Source: JAVKFY01 sp040223615 (GTDB taxonomy: Bacteria; Pseudomonadota; Alphaproteobacteria; GCA-2731375). Taken from it: a DNA stretch of 64,000 nt. The notes beneath the pieces were generated by a model, which worked only from the letters and a program-made list of their open reading frames with translations, was not told the origin of the DNA and did no database searches. The translations under genes were made by a program, and so were the position numbers. The DNA is taken from the NCBI GenBank assembly GCA_040223615.1, contig JAVKFY010000061.1, positions 150,180-214,179 of the forward strand, read 5' to 3'. The first letter of the stretch is position 1. The number at the start of each line of letters is the position of its first letter. Below, piece after piece: positions 52,673 through 60,937 of the stretch.

Positions 52673-53199
52673 TATGAGGTCAACGTCCACTCCGCCAGCA
52701 GCTCCACCGGGTAGAACCGGGCGCAGTCGCCGACATCGAAGGTCACGGTGAACGGCACGCGCGGTTGCCCCGCCCAGGCCAGCGCCGCCGCGCGCTTCTC
52801 CGGCGGGACGTCCATCGCCACCGTGCAGTGCGGGCGCCAGGCGTCGGGGCGGTAATGCGGCCAGCACAGGCCAGGATCGATCTCGCGGTGGACCGCCGCC
52901 TGCAATTCGACGAGCGCCGCCGACGGTCGTGGTGCCGCCCACAGCACCCACTGCTCGCCCTCGAAATGTTCGATCCGATCGAAGGTCAGCGCGATCGGCG
53001 GCTGTTTGGCGAACACGGCCGCGGCGGCGTCGCGCAATCGCTCCACGTCGATCTCGTCGTAGATCGCCAGCGTGACATGCGGGTCGTAGTCGAGTTCCGC
53101 CATCGACGGCGCCGCCTCGAACGCCGCCGCCTCGTCCCAAAGGCGCAGGATCGGAAACACGTCGATTCCACGCGCCTGGATACTGATTCCGTACGGCAT
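52672..53199 (-). CDS. 2H phosphoesterase superfamily protein (2'-5' RNA ligase/cyclic phosphodiesterase-like)
   Basis: The protein has 175 residues and two histidine motifs of the HxT type, PHVTLAIYDE near residue 40 and PHCTVAMD near 125, which form the active site of 2H phosphoesterases. Substrates could be 2',3'-cyclic nucleotides or RNA ends. Its ATG overlaps the mobA stop (TGATG), which is an unusual association and makes it the third gene of an fdhD-mobA operon. A link to molybdenum cofactor chemistry is speculative. Confidence 0.8.
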   Translation of the reverse strand: MPYGISIQARGIDVFPILRLWDEAAAFEAAPSMAELDYDPHVTLAIYDEIDVERLRDAAAAVFAKQPPIALTFDRIEHFEGEQWVLWAAPRPSAALVELQAAVHREIDPGLCWPHYRPDAWRPHCTVAMDVPPEKRAAALAWAGQPRVPFTVTFDVGDCARFYPVELLAEWTLTS

Positions 53200-53783
53200 C
53201 AGGCCAGCAGCCGCGCCGCCTCGGCCAGATCGTCCGGCCGGTTGGCATTGAAGAACGGGTCGACCGGCTCGGCCGGCCAGTCGACATGCGCGACGCCATG
53301 CCGCGCCGTCCAAAGATCGATCTTGCGCAGCCCTTCCTCGACCAGCGCCCGACGCAGGTCGTCGGCCAGCGCCACCGACCATACCGCCACCACCGGATGC
53401 GCCTGCCCGGCCGATCGCGCGCAGGCCACCGGCGCGCCCGTCGCCAGCAGCTTCGCCACCAGGTCATCGGGCAGGAACGGCGCGTCGGTCGGGAAACTCG
53501 CGACCCGGTCGGCGCCGCGCGACGCGGCCCAGGTCATCGCGCTCAGCACCCCGGCCAGCGGTCCGGCGAAGCCTTCGACCTCATCCGCGACCACCGGCAG
53601 GCCGAGATGGGCGAAGCGCGCCGGGTCGCCATTGGCATTGAGGATCAGGTGGTCGACCTGGCCGCGTACGCGTTGCATCACGTGCTCGATCAGCGGCCGG
53701 CCGGCCAGGATTTTCAGCGCCTTGTCGCCGCCGCCCATTCGCCGCGCCAACCCGCCGGCCAGCAGCACCCCGACGACTGTCAT
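53199..53783 (-). CDS. mobA: Molybdenum cofactor guanylyltransferase MobA
   Basis: The 194-residue nucleotidyltransferase has the N-terminal signature LLAGGLARRMGGGDKAL, the SFPTDAPFLP metal-binding motif near 100 and the conserved C-terminal PFFNANRPDDLAEA. It attaches GMP to molybdopterin, making the MGD cofactor required by FdsA. It overlaps fdhD by 4 bases (ATGA). The start at 53783 lies right at the beginning of the conserved domain; upstream sequence is the shadow of fdhD. Confidence 0.94.
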   Translation of the reverse strand: MTVVGVLLAGGLARRMGGGDKALKILAGRPLIEHVMQRVRGQVDHLILNANGDPARFAHLGLPVVADEVEGFAGPLAGVLSAMTWAASRGADRVASFPTDAPFLPDDLVAKLLATGAPVACARSAGQAHPVVAVWSVALADDLRRALVEEGLRKIDLWTARHGVAHVDWPAEPVDPFFNANRPDDLAEAARLLA

Positions 53784-54658
53784 GCCGCGTCGTCTTGGCT
53801 GGCCTTGCGCCGCATGTGCCTCGGTTCGTCCTCGATGCCGGTGACGTCCGCGTCGAACTCGATGCGCTGCTCGCCGGCGAGGCATACGAAGCGCTTGCCG
53901 CGCGCCCGGCCGATCAGGGTCAAATTCGCTTGCCTTGCCAGTTCCACGCCCCAGGCGGTGAAGCCCGAGCGCGAGACCAGGATCGGCAGCCCCATCTGCA
54001 CCGTCTTGATCACCATCTCCGAGGTCAGCCGGCCGGTGGTGTAGAAGATCTTGTCGGCCGGATCGGCTCGCTCGCGCCACATCCAGCCGGCGACCTTGTC
54101 GACCGCGTTGTGCCGGCCGACGTCTTCCATGTAGACCAGCGGCTCGTCGCCCCGGCTCAGCACGCAGCCATGGATCGCCCCGGCGGCCAGATACAGGCTC
54201 GCCATGGTGTTGATCCGCTTCGTCAGCGCGTAGAGCCAGGACGTCTTGAGCCGTGCATCGGGCGCCAGGACGGTGCTCTCGAACCGCTCCATCACATCGC
54301 CGAACACGGTGCCTTGGGCGCAACCCGAAGTCAGCGTCTTCTTCCGCAGCTTGGCCTCGTAGTCGGTCGGCCGCGCGGTGCGCACCACCACCACGTCGAG
54401 CTCCTCGTCGACGTCGATGCCTTCGATCTCGTCGTCGCGTTCCAGCATGCCCTGGTTCAGCAGGTAGCCAAGCGCCAGCAGATCGGGGTGGTCGCCGATC
54501 GTCATCATGGTGACGATCTCCTGAGCATTCAGGTACAGCGTCAGCGGCCGCTCCACCACGACGGTGGCGTCGACCGGCCGGCCCTCGTGATCCATGCCGG
54601 CCAGCTTGCGGGTCAGCCGCGGGTCCGCCGGATCCGGCTTTATCAGCGGTTCGGTCAT
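53780..54658 (-). CDS. fdhD: Formate dehydrogenase sulfurtransferase FdhD (FdsC)
   Basis: This 292-residue protein brings sulfur to the Mo centre of formate dehydrogenase. Family motifs include LTSGCAQGTVFG near 130, with a single Cys in place of the enteric CxxC, as in FdsC-type proteins, then GAIHGCVLSRGDEPLVYMEDVGRHNAVDKV as consecutive blocks, and a GRLTSEMVIKTVQMG segment. The ATG at 54658 starts a typical short N-terminus. Transcription is toward fdsA, giving a compact module for enzyme and maturation. Confidence 0.93.
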   Translation of the reverse strand: MTEPLIKPDPADPRLTRKLAGMDHEGRPVDATVVVERPLTLYLNAQEIVTMMTIGDHPDLLALGYLLNQGMLERDDEIEGIDVDEELDVVVVRTARPTDYEAKLRKKTLTSGCAQGTVFGDVMERFESTVLAPDARLKTSWLYALTKRINTMASLYLAAGAIHGCVLSRGDEPLVYMEDVGRHNAVDKVAGWMWRERADPADKIFYTTGRLTSEMVIKTVQMGLPILVSRSGFTAWGVELARQANLTLIGRARGKRFVCLAGEQRIEFDADVTGIEDEPRHMRRKASQDDAA

Positions 54659-54743
54659 ATCCGCACTATGGCGTGCCCGGCGCCGGCGGCGCAACGTGGC
54701 GCATGGTTGTGTTCGCCGGGACGAGCCGCTAGATGATCGAACC

Positions 54744-55514
54744 ATGAAGATGACCGACGACGCCCTCGCCCAAGCCATCCGTCAGGCCGCCCTTGAGGCC
54801 GGCAACCACATCATGCGCATCTATGCCACCGACTTCGACGTCGCCACCAAGGACGACGCCTCGCCGGTGACCGATGCCGACGAAGGCGCGGAGAAGATCA
54901 TCCTGGCGGCGCTGGAAAAGCTGACGCCGGAGATCCCGATCGTGGCCGAGGAGCGCGCGGCAGCCGGCCATATCCCAGATATCGGCGACGGCCCGTTCTG
55001 GCTGGTCGACCCGCTCGACGGCACCCGCGAGTTCATCAACCGGAACGGCGACTTCACCGTGAACATCGCGCTGATCCGCGACGGACGGCCGGCGCTGGGC
55101 ACGGTCTACGCGCCGGCGCGCGACCTCATGTTCGTCGCCGCCGGCCCAGGTCAGGTGACGCGCGAGGTCGAAGGCGGCGCGGCGTGCCAGATCGCGTGCC
55201 GCGCCACGCCGGCCGATGGCGCGGTGGTGGTCGCCAGCCGCTCGCACCTGTCGCCGGAAACCGAGGACTGGCTGAAAACGCAGAAGGTCCAGTCGATGAG
55301 CCCGGCCGGCAGCTCACTAAAATTCTGCCTTGTCGCGACCGGCGAAGCCGATCTCTACCCGCGCCACGGCCGCACCATGGAATGGGACACGGCGGCCGGC
55401 CACGCCGTGCTGGCGGCGGCCGGCGGCAGCGTGCGCCGCACCGACGGCAACGACCTTACCTACGGCAAATCCGGGTTCGAGAACCCGCACTTCATCGCCC
55501 GCGGGCTGGACTGA
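54744..55514 (+). CDS. cysQ: 3'(2'),5'-bisphosphate nucleotidase CysQ
   Basis: The 256-residue inositol-monophosphatase-fold enzyme has the metal motifs SPVTDADEGAEKII, VAEE near 66 and WLVDPLDGTREFINRNGDF, plus the C-terminal MEWDTAAGHAVL. The DGTREF(I)xxNGDFT pattern selects CysQ over SuhB. It removes 3'-phosphoadenosine 5'-phosphate from sulfate assimilation and helps salt tolerance. It is divergent from fdhD with an 85-base gap, and the acyl-CoA ligase gene starts 10 bases after it. Confidence 0.9.
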   Translation: MKMTDDALAQAIRQAALEAGNHIMRIYATDFDVATKDDASPVTDADEGAEKIILAALEKLTPEIPIVAEERAAAGHIPDIGDGPFWLVDPLDGTREFINRNGDFTVNIALIRDGRPALGTVYAPARDLMFVAAGPGQVTREVEGGAACQIACRATPADGAVVVASRSHLSPETEDWLKTQKVQSMSPAGSSLKFCLVATGEADLYPRHGRTMEWDTAAGHAVLAAAGGSVRRTDGNDLTYGKSGFENPHFIARGLD

Positions 55515-55524
55515 GGCACCCGAC

Positions 55525-57036
55525 ATGACGGTCAAAGTCTACGACTGGATCAAGCACCACGCGCGCCGCGTGCCCGACCAGACCGCGAGCGTCGACCTGC
55601 ATTCCGGGCGGCACTTCAGCTATGTCGAGATGGACCGGCGCGTCGACCAATGCGCCGGCATGCTGGCCGAACTGGGCGTCGGCCGCGGCGACCGCTGCGC
55701 CGTGTTGCTGCCGAACACGTCGGACTTCTTCGAGGTGCAGTTCGCCTGCGCCCGCCTCGGCGCCATCTTCGTGCCGCTGAACTGGCGCCTGACGGTGCCG
55801 GAATTGACCTACATCGTCGGTGACGCCGGCGCGAAGGTGCTGATCCACGATGCCGACTTCGCCGAGACGGCCGAGGCCCTGCAGGAACCGTGCGAGATCA
55901 CCCACCTGGTGGAAACCAGCGCGGAGGGTGCGAATAACGCCTACGAGTACGGCCTCGCCGCCGCCAGCCCGCCGCCGCCACCGCCCGACCTGACCCATGA
56001 CGACACCTGGACGATCATGTACACGTCCGGCACCACCGGGCATCCCAAGGGCGCGATCATCACCCATGGCATGACCTTCTGGAACGCGATCAACCTGGGT
56101 GGACCGCACCTGGTCGGCCCGCAATCCAAGTTGCTGAACGTGCTGCCGCTGTTCCACACTGGCGGACTGAATTGCTACTGCAATCCGGTGTTCCATGCCG
56201 GCGGCACGGTCGAGGTGGTGCGCGATTTCGAGCCCGGCGCGGCGCTGAAGCTGCTGGGCGACCCGGAACGCGGCTACACGCACTTCTTCGGCATCCCGGC
56301 CCACTACCTGTTCATGAGCCAGCACCCTGACTTCGACAGCACCGACTTCGGGCATGTTCAGGTCGCCGGCATCGGCGGCGCGCCCAGTTCGCTGCCGCTG
56401 CTGGAAACCTGGGCCGCGCGCGGCCTGTCGCTGGCGCAGGGCTTCGGCATGACCGAGACCAGTCCGGCGGTGACCGCGCTCGATGCGCCGATGGCGCTGG
56501 CCAAGGCCGGCTCGGTCGGCCTGCCGGTGCTGCACACGCAGGTCCGGCTGGTGGCGGAGGACGGCAGCGACATCACCGAGCCCGACACCATCGGCGAACT
56601 GTGGGCGAAGGGGCCGAACATCACGCCGGGATACTGGAACAAGCCGGAGGCGACGGCCGAGACCATCACCGACGGCTGGCTGCACACCGGCGACGCGGCC
56701 AGGTTCGACGAGGACGGTTACTACTACATCGTCGACCGCTGGAAGGACATGTACATCTCCGGCGGCGAGAACGTGTACCCGGCCGAGGTCGAGAACGTGA
56801 TCTACCAGCTGCCGCACGTCGCCGAGGTGGCGATCATCGGCGTGCCGGACGAACGCTGGGGCGAGGTCGGCTGCGCCGTCGTCGCGGTCAAGCCGGGCCA
56901 GTTGCTGGAAGAGACCGACGTGCTGCGCCACTGCCAGGACAAGCTGGCGCGCTACAAGCAGCCGAAGTCGGTCCGCTTCGTCGACGCGCTGCCCCGCAAC
57001 GCCACCGGCAAGGTACTGAAGCGGGAACTGCGGTAG
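55525..57036 (+). CDS. AMP-forming acyl-CoA synthetase/ligase
   Basis: This 503-residue ANL-superfamily enzyme has the P-loop MYTSGTTGHPKGAIITH near 165-180, the A5 motif GFGMTETSP near 310, HTGDAARFDEDGYYYIVDRWKDM near 390-410 and the catalytic Lys in RNATGKVLKREL at the C-terminus. It would activate a fatty or aromatic acid as AMP and then as the CoA thioester. Substrate is not predictable by eye. It may be co-transcribed with cysQ, though the two are not obviously related. Confidence 0.9.
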   Translation: MTVKVYDWIKHHARRVPDQTASVDLHSGRHFSYVEMDRRVDQCAGMLAELGVGRGDRCAVLLPNTSDFFEVQFACARLGAIFVPLNWRLTVPELTYIVGDAGAKVLIHDADFAETAEALQEPCEITHLVETSAEGANNAYEYGLAAASPPPPPPDLTHDDTWTIMYTSGTTGHPKGAIITHGMTFWNAINLGGPHLVGPQSKLLNVLPLFHTGGLNCYCNPVFHAGGTVEVVRDFEPGAALKLLGDPERGYTHFFGIPAHYLFMSQHPDFDSTDFGHVQVAGIGGAPSSLPLLETWAARGLSLAQGFGMTETSPAVTALDAPMALAKAGSVGLPVLHTQVRLVAEDGSDITEPDTIGELWAKGPNITPGYWNKPEATAETITDGWLHTGDAARFDEDGYYYIVDRWKDMYISGGENVYPAEVENVIYQLPHVAEVAIIGVPDERWGEVGCAVVAVKPGQLLEETDVLRHCQDKLARYKQPKSVRFVDALPRNATGKVLKRELR

Positions 57037-57039
57037 AAG

Positions 57040-57103
57040 ATGCCCGGGTCAAGCCCGGGCATGACGTCTGTTGGATGTCGCCACCGCCGGGCTTGACCCG
57101 GCG
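57040..57103. repeat. Two REP-like hairpins between convergent genes
   Basis: Hairpin one has 9-bp perfect arms at 57040-57048 and 57054-57062 with loop TCAAG, followed by GACG. Hairpin two has 7-bp arms at 57085-57091 and 57097-57103 with loop CTTGA. They are in opposite orientation, as in paired REP units, and can also serve as a bidirectional terminator. Confidence 0.75.
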
Positions 57104-57118
57104 AGCTAAGCGTCCCCG

Positions 57119-57832
57119 TCAGACCAGGTAGATCCGCGTCCCGCCGATCATCAACTCCTGGCCGGCGGTCGAGCGGTCCTTCATCTTCACGTCGATGCCG
57201 CCCAGGCCAGGGCCGCGCCCGTCGGTGGCCGCCACGAAACGCAGGTCGGCACCGTCCAGTCGGATCGACCGCTCGGTGACCGGCAGGTCCAGGATCTTGC
57301 CCCACAGCGTGGCCATCATGTCGGGGTCGGTGTGTTGCAACTCGGCGCCGACCAGCCCCAGGCCCTTATCGGCACGCTGGTGCTGGCGCCAGTCCGGTCC
57401 GGCCGGCGGCCACTCGGCATCGGCGACGCGCGGATCGGCGCCGGGCACCGAATCCACCGACAGCAGGATGCCGGCGCAGTCCGAGGGATGGAAATGCGTG
57501 GCGATGTAGTTCGGCCGCTCGATCGGGTGCGCCGCGCGCACGCCCAGCGCGGTGATCCGCTCGCGGTCGGCATGCGCGTCGTCGCCGTGCAGAATCACCA
57601 TGTAGCCGCCATCGCCGCCGCGCCGGTCGAGGTAGCGGCCGGCCGCTGTATTTTCCTCCACCGGGGCCACAACCTCCAGGAACTCGTTGCCGAGCGGCAT
57701 TACCGCGTTGACCAGGCCGTACTTGGCCACCGAGTCATCGCGAAAGCAAATGTCCATGCCGAGTTGCTCGCACAACTGCCCGACCGTGGGTTCGAGCGTT
57801 TCGGCGACCAGGCAGATCTGGCGCAGGCGCAT
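57119..57832 (-). CDS. VOC superfamily (glyoxalase-like) protein
   Basis: The 237-residue protein has two vicinal-oxygen-chelate modules. The first starts with RLRQICLVAETLEPTVGQL and the second, after about residue 145, with LGLVGAELQHTDPDMMATLWGKIL. Candidate metal ligands are His and Glu residues in FLEVVAP and AELQHTDP. It may be an isomerase, dioxygenase or lyase; the family does not fix a reaction. It lies 19 bases downstream of the agmatinase-like gene on the same strand, so a shared pathway is possible. Confidence 0.8.
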   Translation of the reverse strand: MRLRQICLVAETLEPTVGQLCEQLGMDICFRDDSVAKYGLVNAVMPLGNEFLEVVAPVEENTAAGRYLDRRGGDGGYMVILHGDDAHADRERITALGVRAAHPIERPNYIATHFHPSDCAGILLSVDSVPGADPRVADAEWPPAGPDWRQHQRADKGLGLVGAELQHTDPDMMATLWGKILDLPVTERSIRLDGADLRFVAATDGRGPGLGGIDVKMKDRSTAGQELMIGGTRIYLV

Positions 57833-57851
57833 GGCTATTCCTCCGTGTTGA

Positions 57852-58811
57852 TCATTTCCGGGCCGCCAGCGCGTCAGCGACCACGCACAGTTCCTCGAAC
57901 AGCAAGGTGGCGCCGACCAGGGCGGTGTTGCCGGACGGATCGAACGGCGGCGCCACCTCGACCACGTCAGCCCCGATCAGGTTCAGCCCTTGCAGGCCGC
58001 GCAACATGATCAGCGCCTCCACCGTGGTGATGCCGCCGACCTCGGGCGTGCCGGTGCCGGGTGCATAGACCGGGTCGAGCCCGTCGACGTCGAAGCTGAC
58101 ATAGGTCGGCCCGTCGCCGACCACCCGGCGGATTTCCTCGATCGTCCGTTTCGGGCCGAGTTCGTAGAACTCTTCCATGTAGATCACGCGCATGCCGGTA
58201 TCGTGGCTGAACTTCCACAGGTCGCGGTCGTTCAGGCCGCCGCGGATGCCAATCTGGATGGTCCGCTTCGGGTCCAGCAGCCCCTCCTCCACCGCCCGGC
58301 GGAACGGCGCGCCGTGGTGGAACTTGGAGCCGAGATAGTCGTCGCCGGTGTCGCAATGCGCGTCGAAGTGCACCATGCCGACCGGCCTGTCCGCCGCGAT
58401 GCCGCGAAAGATCGGCAGGGTGACGGAGTGGTCGCCGCCGACCGACATCGGCACGACTCCGGCAGCGTGGATGCGTTTGTAGAAGGCCGCGATCTCGTCC
58501 AGCGCGCTCTCCAGGTGAAAGGGCCGCTCGACCCAGGCGTCGCCCAGGTCGGCCACGCGCGCCAATTCGTAAGGGGCGATGCCGCTCGCCTGATTGATCT
58601 TGCGCATCAGGCTGGACTGGTTGCGGACCTCGCGCGGGCCGTGCCGGGCGCCCGGCCGGTTGGTCACGCCGCCGTCGAACGGCACCCCGATCAGGCCGAT
58701 CTCGACCCCCGCCCAGTCGTCGCCGGCATACGGCGCGCGCATGAAGGTCGGCAGGCCGGTATAGCGCGGCCGGCCCATCGGATCGTCGAACTCCGCCCCG
58801 CTCATCGCCAT
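57852..58811 (-). CDS. speB: Agmatinase/ureohydrolase family enzyme
   Basis: This 319-residue binuclear manganese hydrolase has the three metal-binding motifs SVGGDHSVTLP near 122, MVHFDAHCDTGDD near 145-155 and VSFDVDGLDPVYAPGTGTPE near 230-248. It removes urea from a guanidino compound; agmatine, guanidinobutyrate and guanidinopropionate are all possible substrates in this family. Two ATGs two codons apart can serve as start (58811 or 58805). It precedes the VOC gene. Confidence 0.88.
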   Translation of the reverse strand: MAMSGAEFDDPMGRPRYTGLPTFMRAPYAGDDWAGVEIGLIGVPFDGGVTNRPGARHGPREVRNQSSLMRKINQASGIAPYELARVADLGDAWVERPFHLESALDEIAAFYKRIHAAGVVPMSVGGDHSVTLPIFRGIAADRPVGMVHFDAHCDTGDDYLGSKFHHGAPFRRAVEEGLLDPKRTIQIGIRGGLNDRDLWKFSHDTGMRVIYMEEFYELGPKRTIEEIRRVVGDGPTYVSFDVDGLDPVYAPGTGTPEVGGITTVEALIMLRGLQGLNLIGADVVEVAPPFDPSGNTALVGATLLFEELCVVADALAARK

Positions 58812-58943
58812 CCCTTTCCGAATGGTGAAAATCCGCCGTCGCGGCCCATGCTAAGGCACCACGCCAGCCATGCAAAAAGCGCAATTGAACGCAATCTCGC
58901 CGGCGCCCATATACCCGCCACGCATTGTTTAGGAGATAGTCCC

Positions 58944-59087
58944 ATGCGCTGGTTTTCGTCCTTTTACCGTTGGGCCTCGTCGGCAGCGGCCACGCCCGTG
59001 GTGCTGCCGCGCTACGCGATCGAGCATCCGATTTTCCGCGGTGTCAGCTTCACTCCGGAGATGCTGGACAGCCGTATCGGCCGCTAG
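58944..59087 (+). CDS. Unknown 47-residue microprotein
   Basis: The ATG at 58944 has AGGAG with an 8-base spacer, and the frame encodes 47 residues starting MRWFSSFYRW and ending in SFTPEMLDSRIGR. The N-terminus is aromatic and weakly hydrophobic; no clear membrane helix is present. It runs convergently into the hydroxylase gene and overlaps its stop by 4 bases. Upstream is the 132-base gap to the divergent agmatinase-family gene. I do not recognise the family. The ribosome site and position argue that it is real. Confidence 0.6.
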   Translation: MRWFSSFYRWASSAAATPVVLPRYAIEHPIFRGVSFTPEMLDSRIGR

Positions 59088-59932
59088 ACGCGTCCGGCCT
59101 CCGGCCGGTCGTCGATCGCCACATAGTCGGAAGCCGAACGCAACGGCTGCACCAGCATACGGTGCAGCCGTTGTTCGTCCGGGCCCCGGAAAACCGGCAG
59201 GCCGATGGTCATGCCCAGGTGTCCGGCCGCCGGCTGCGCCCGGTAGGTGCCCAGCAGCCGGTCCCACCACGGCAGGTTGAAGCCGAAGTTGCTGTTGGTC
59301 TCCTTCGGCACGACGGAATGGTGCACCCGGTGCATGTCCGGCGTGACCACCACCCAGCGCAACGCCCGGTCCAGCCCGGCCGGCAGCCGCACATTGCCGT
59401 GATTGAACATCGCCGTGCCGTTCAACAGTATTTCGAACACCAGCACCGCGATCGCCGGCGCCCCCAGCGCCACCACCACCGCCAGCTTGATCGCCATCGA
59501 CAGCACGATCTCGACCGGATGAAAGCGGGCGCCGGTGGTCACGTCGAAGTCCTGGTCGGCGTGGTGCATGCGGTGCAGCCGCCACAGGCCGGGCACAGCG
59601 TGGAACAGCACATGCTGGAGGTAAACCACCAAGTCCAGCACCAGCAGGCTGGCGATGATCGCCGCCCAGCCAGGCAGCGCCCAGGCGCCGAGCAGGCCCC
59701 ATCCGCGCTGCTCGCCGATCATCGCCACGCCGACGGCGGCGGTCGGCAGCAGCAGGCGCAACACGACTGTGTTCAGCAGCACGATGCCGAGATTGGCCGG
59801 CCAGCGTTGCCGGCGGCGCAGGCTCAGCCGCCGGCGCGGCGCCAGCAGTTCCCAAATCGCCATCGCGACGAACACGCCGACGAACGCCGCGAGCCGGATC
59901 GCCGGCTCGGCGGCCTGAAGCCCTTCACCCAT
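59084..59932 (-). CDS. Sterol desaturase/fatty acid hydroxylase superfamily membrane protein
   Basis: The 282-residue integral membrane di-iron protein has about four hydrophobic segments and the characteristic histidine clusters: HVLFH near 107, HRMHH near 119 and a later HRVHH near 205, with FNHGN between. It would hydroxylate or desaturate a lipid acyl chain, hopanoid or carotenoid. Neighbours do not indicate the substrate. Confidence 0.88.
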   Translation of the reverse strand: MGEGLQAAEPAIRLAAFVGVFVAMAIWELLAPRRRLSLRRRQRWPANLGIVLLNTVVLRLLLPTAAVGVAMIGEQRGWGLLGAWALPGWAAIIASLLVLDLVVYLQHVLFHAVPGLWRLHRMHHADQDFDVTTGARFHPVEIVLSMAIKLAVVVALGAPAIAVLVFEILLNGTAMFNHGNVRLPAGLDRALRWVVVTPDMHRVHHSVVPKETNSNFGFNLPWWDRLLGTYRAQPAAGHLGMTIGLPVFRGPDEQRLHRMLVQPLRSASDYVAIDDRPEAGRV

Positions 59933-60023
59933 GTCCGCTCCCCCGGAACGGCGCCTGACCGGCCGCGCGGCGGCGGCGGGTCAGGCGTTAATGGTCAGGG
60001 TAGTCGCAATCGGGTGGGCGGCG

Positions 60024-60362
60024 CTACGTCCGCACCGGTTCGTCAAGGCAGTGGCGGCCCTCGCGGTCCTCGATCTCGACCACCCACAGGTCGCTATCGA
60101 TGTTGAGCTGGCGCTCGATATAGCCGTTCGCGTCGGCCTCACTGACCGGCTTCGGACCGGTCGCCTGCAGCCACGTCGGTTCGCCATCGGGCCCACGCGT
60201 CTGGGTCAGCACCGCGCAGCGCCCGTCCAGCCGGTTCAGCTTGATCAGCACCGCGCCGGCGCTGTCGTCGCCGCGCCGCACCAGCGTCGCCTCGACGCCC
60301 TGCGCGCGGCAGCGACGGATGTGCGCCTTGACCCAGAACTCGGCCTTCAGCCGCGGCGTCAC
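60024..60362 (-). CDS. DUF1491 family protein
   Basis: This 112-residue protein of unknown function is characteristic of Alphaproteobacteria. The core RLKAEFWVKAHIRRCRAQGV and the GAVLIKLNRLDGRCAVL segment match the family. The GTG at 60362 is chosen because it overlaps the tag stop (GTGA) and gives the usual family length; an upstream ATG would add residues inside tag. It is the last gene of ygfZ-tag-DUF1491. Confidence 0.85.
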   Translation of the reverse strand: MTPRLKAEFWVKAHIRRCRAQGVEATLVRRGDDSAGAVLIKLNRLDGRCAVLTQTRGPDGEPTWLQATGPKPVSEADANGYIERQLNIDSDLWVVEIEDREGRHCLDEPVRT

Positions 60363-60937
60363 CAGTCCTTCACCAGGCGCCCGACCTCGTCGTGGCGCGG
60401 ACACGCAACCACGTGGTCGTTGACCAGCCCGCATGCCTGCATGACCGCGTAACAGATGGTCGGACCGCAGAACCGGAAGCCGCGCGCCTTCAGGTCCTTC
60501 GACATCGCCTTGCTTTCCGCGGTCTCCGCCGGCACCTGGCCGTCACCGGTCCAGCGATTGACCAGCGGCTTGCCGTCGACGAAGCCCCACAGGTAGCGCG
60601 CGAAGGAGCCCTCTTGCTCCATGATCTTCAGCCAGGCCTTGGCGTTGCCGACGGTGGCTTCGATCTTCTGCCGGTTGCGCACGATGCCGGCGTCGGCCAT
60701 CAGCTTTTCCTGTCGCGCCGGGGTGAATCGCGCCACCTTCTCCGGCTCGAAGCCGGCGAAGGCGCGGCGAAAGTTGTCGCGCTTGCGCAGGATCGTGATC
60801 CACGACAGCCCGGCCTGGAACCCGTCCAGCATCAGCTTCTCGTAGAGCGCCCGGTCGTCATATTCCGGCACGCCCCACTCGGTGTCGTGATAGGCGACGT
60901 AGAGCGGATCGTCGCCGCACCAGGAACAGCGCGTCAT
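60359..60937 (-). CDS. tag: DNA-3-methyladenine glycosylase I
   Basis: This 192-residue base-excision enzyme removes 3-methyladenine. The zinc-binding residues Cys4, His17, His175 and Cys179 are all present at the positions known for the E. coli enzyme. Residue 38, a Glu in E. coli Tag that contacts the base, is Asp here in LDGFQAGLSW, a common variant. It overlaps ygfZ upstream (ATGA) and the DUF1491 gene downstream. Confidence 0.95.
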   Translation of the reverse strand: MTRCSWCGDDPLYVAYHDTEWGVPEYDDRALYEKLMLDGFQAGLSWITILRKRDNFRRAFAGFEPEKVARFTPARQEKLMADAGIVRNRQKIEATVGNAKAWLKIMEQEGSFARYLWGFVDGKPLVNRWTGDGQVPAETAESKAMSKDLKARGFRFCGPTICYAVMQACGLVNDHVVACPRHDEVGRLVKDW

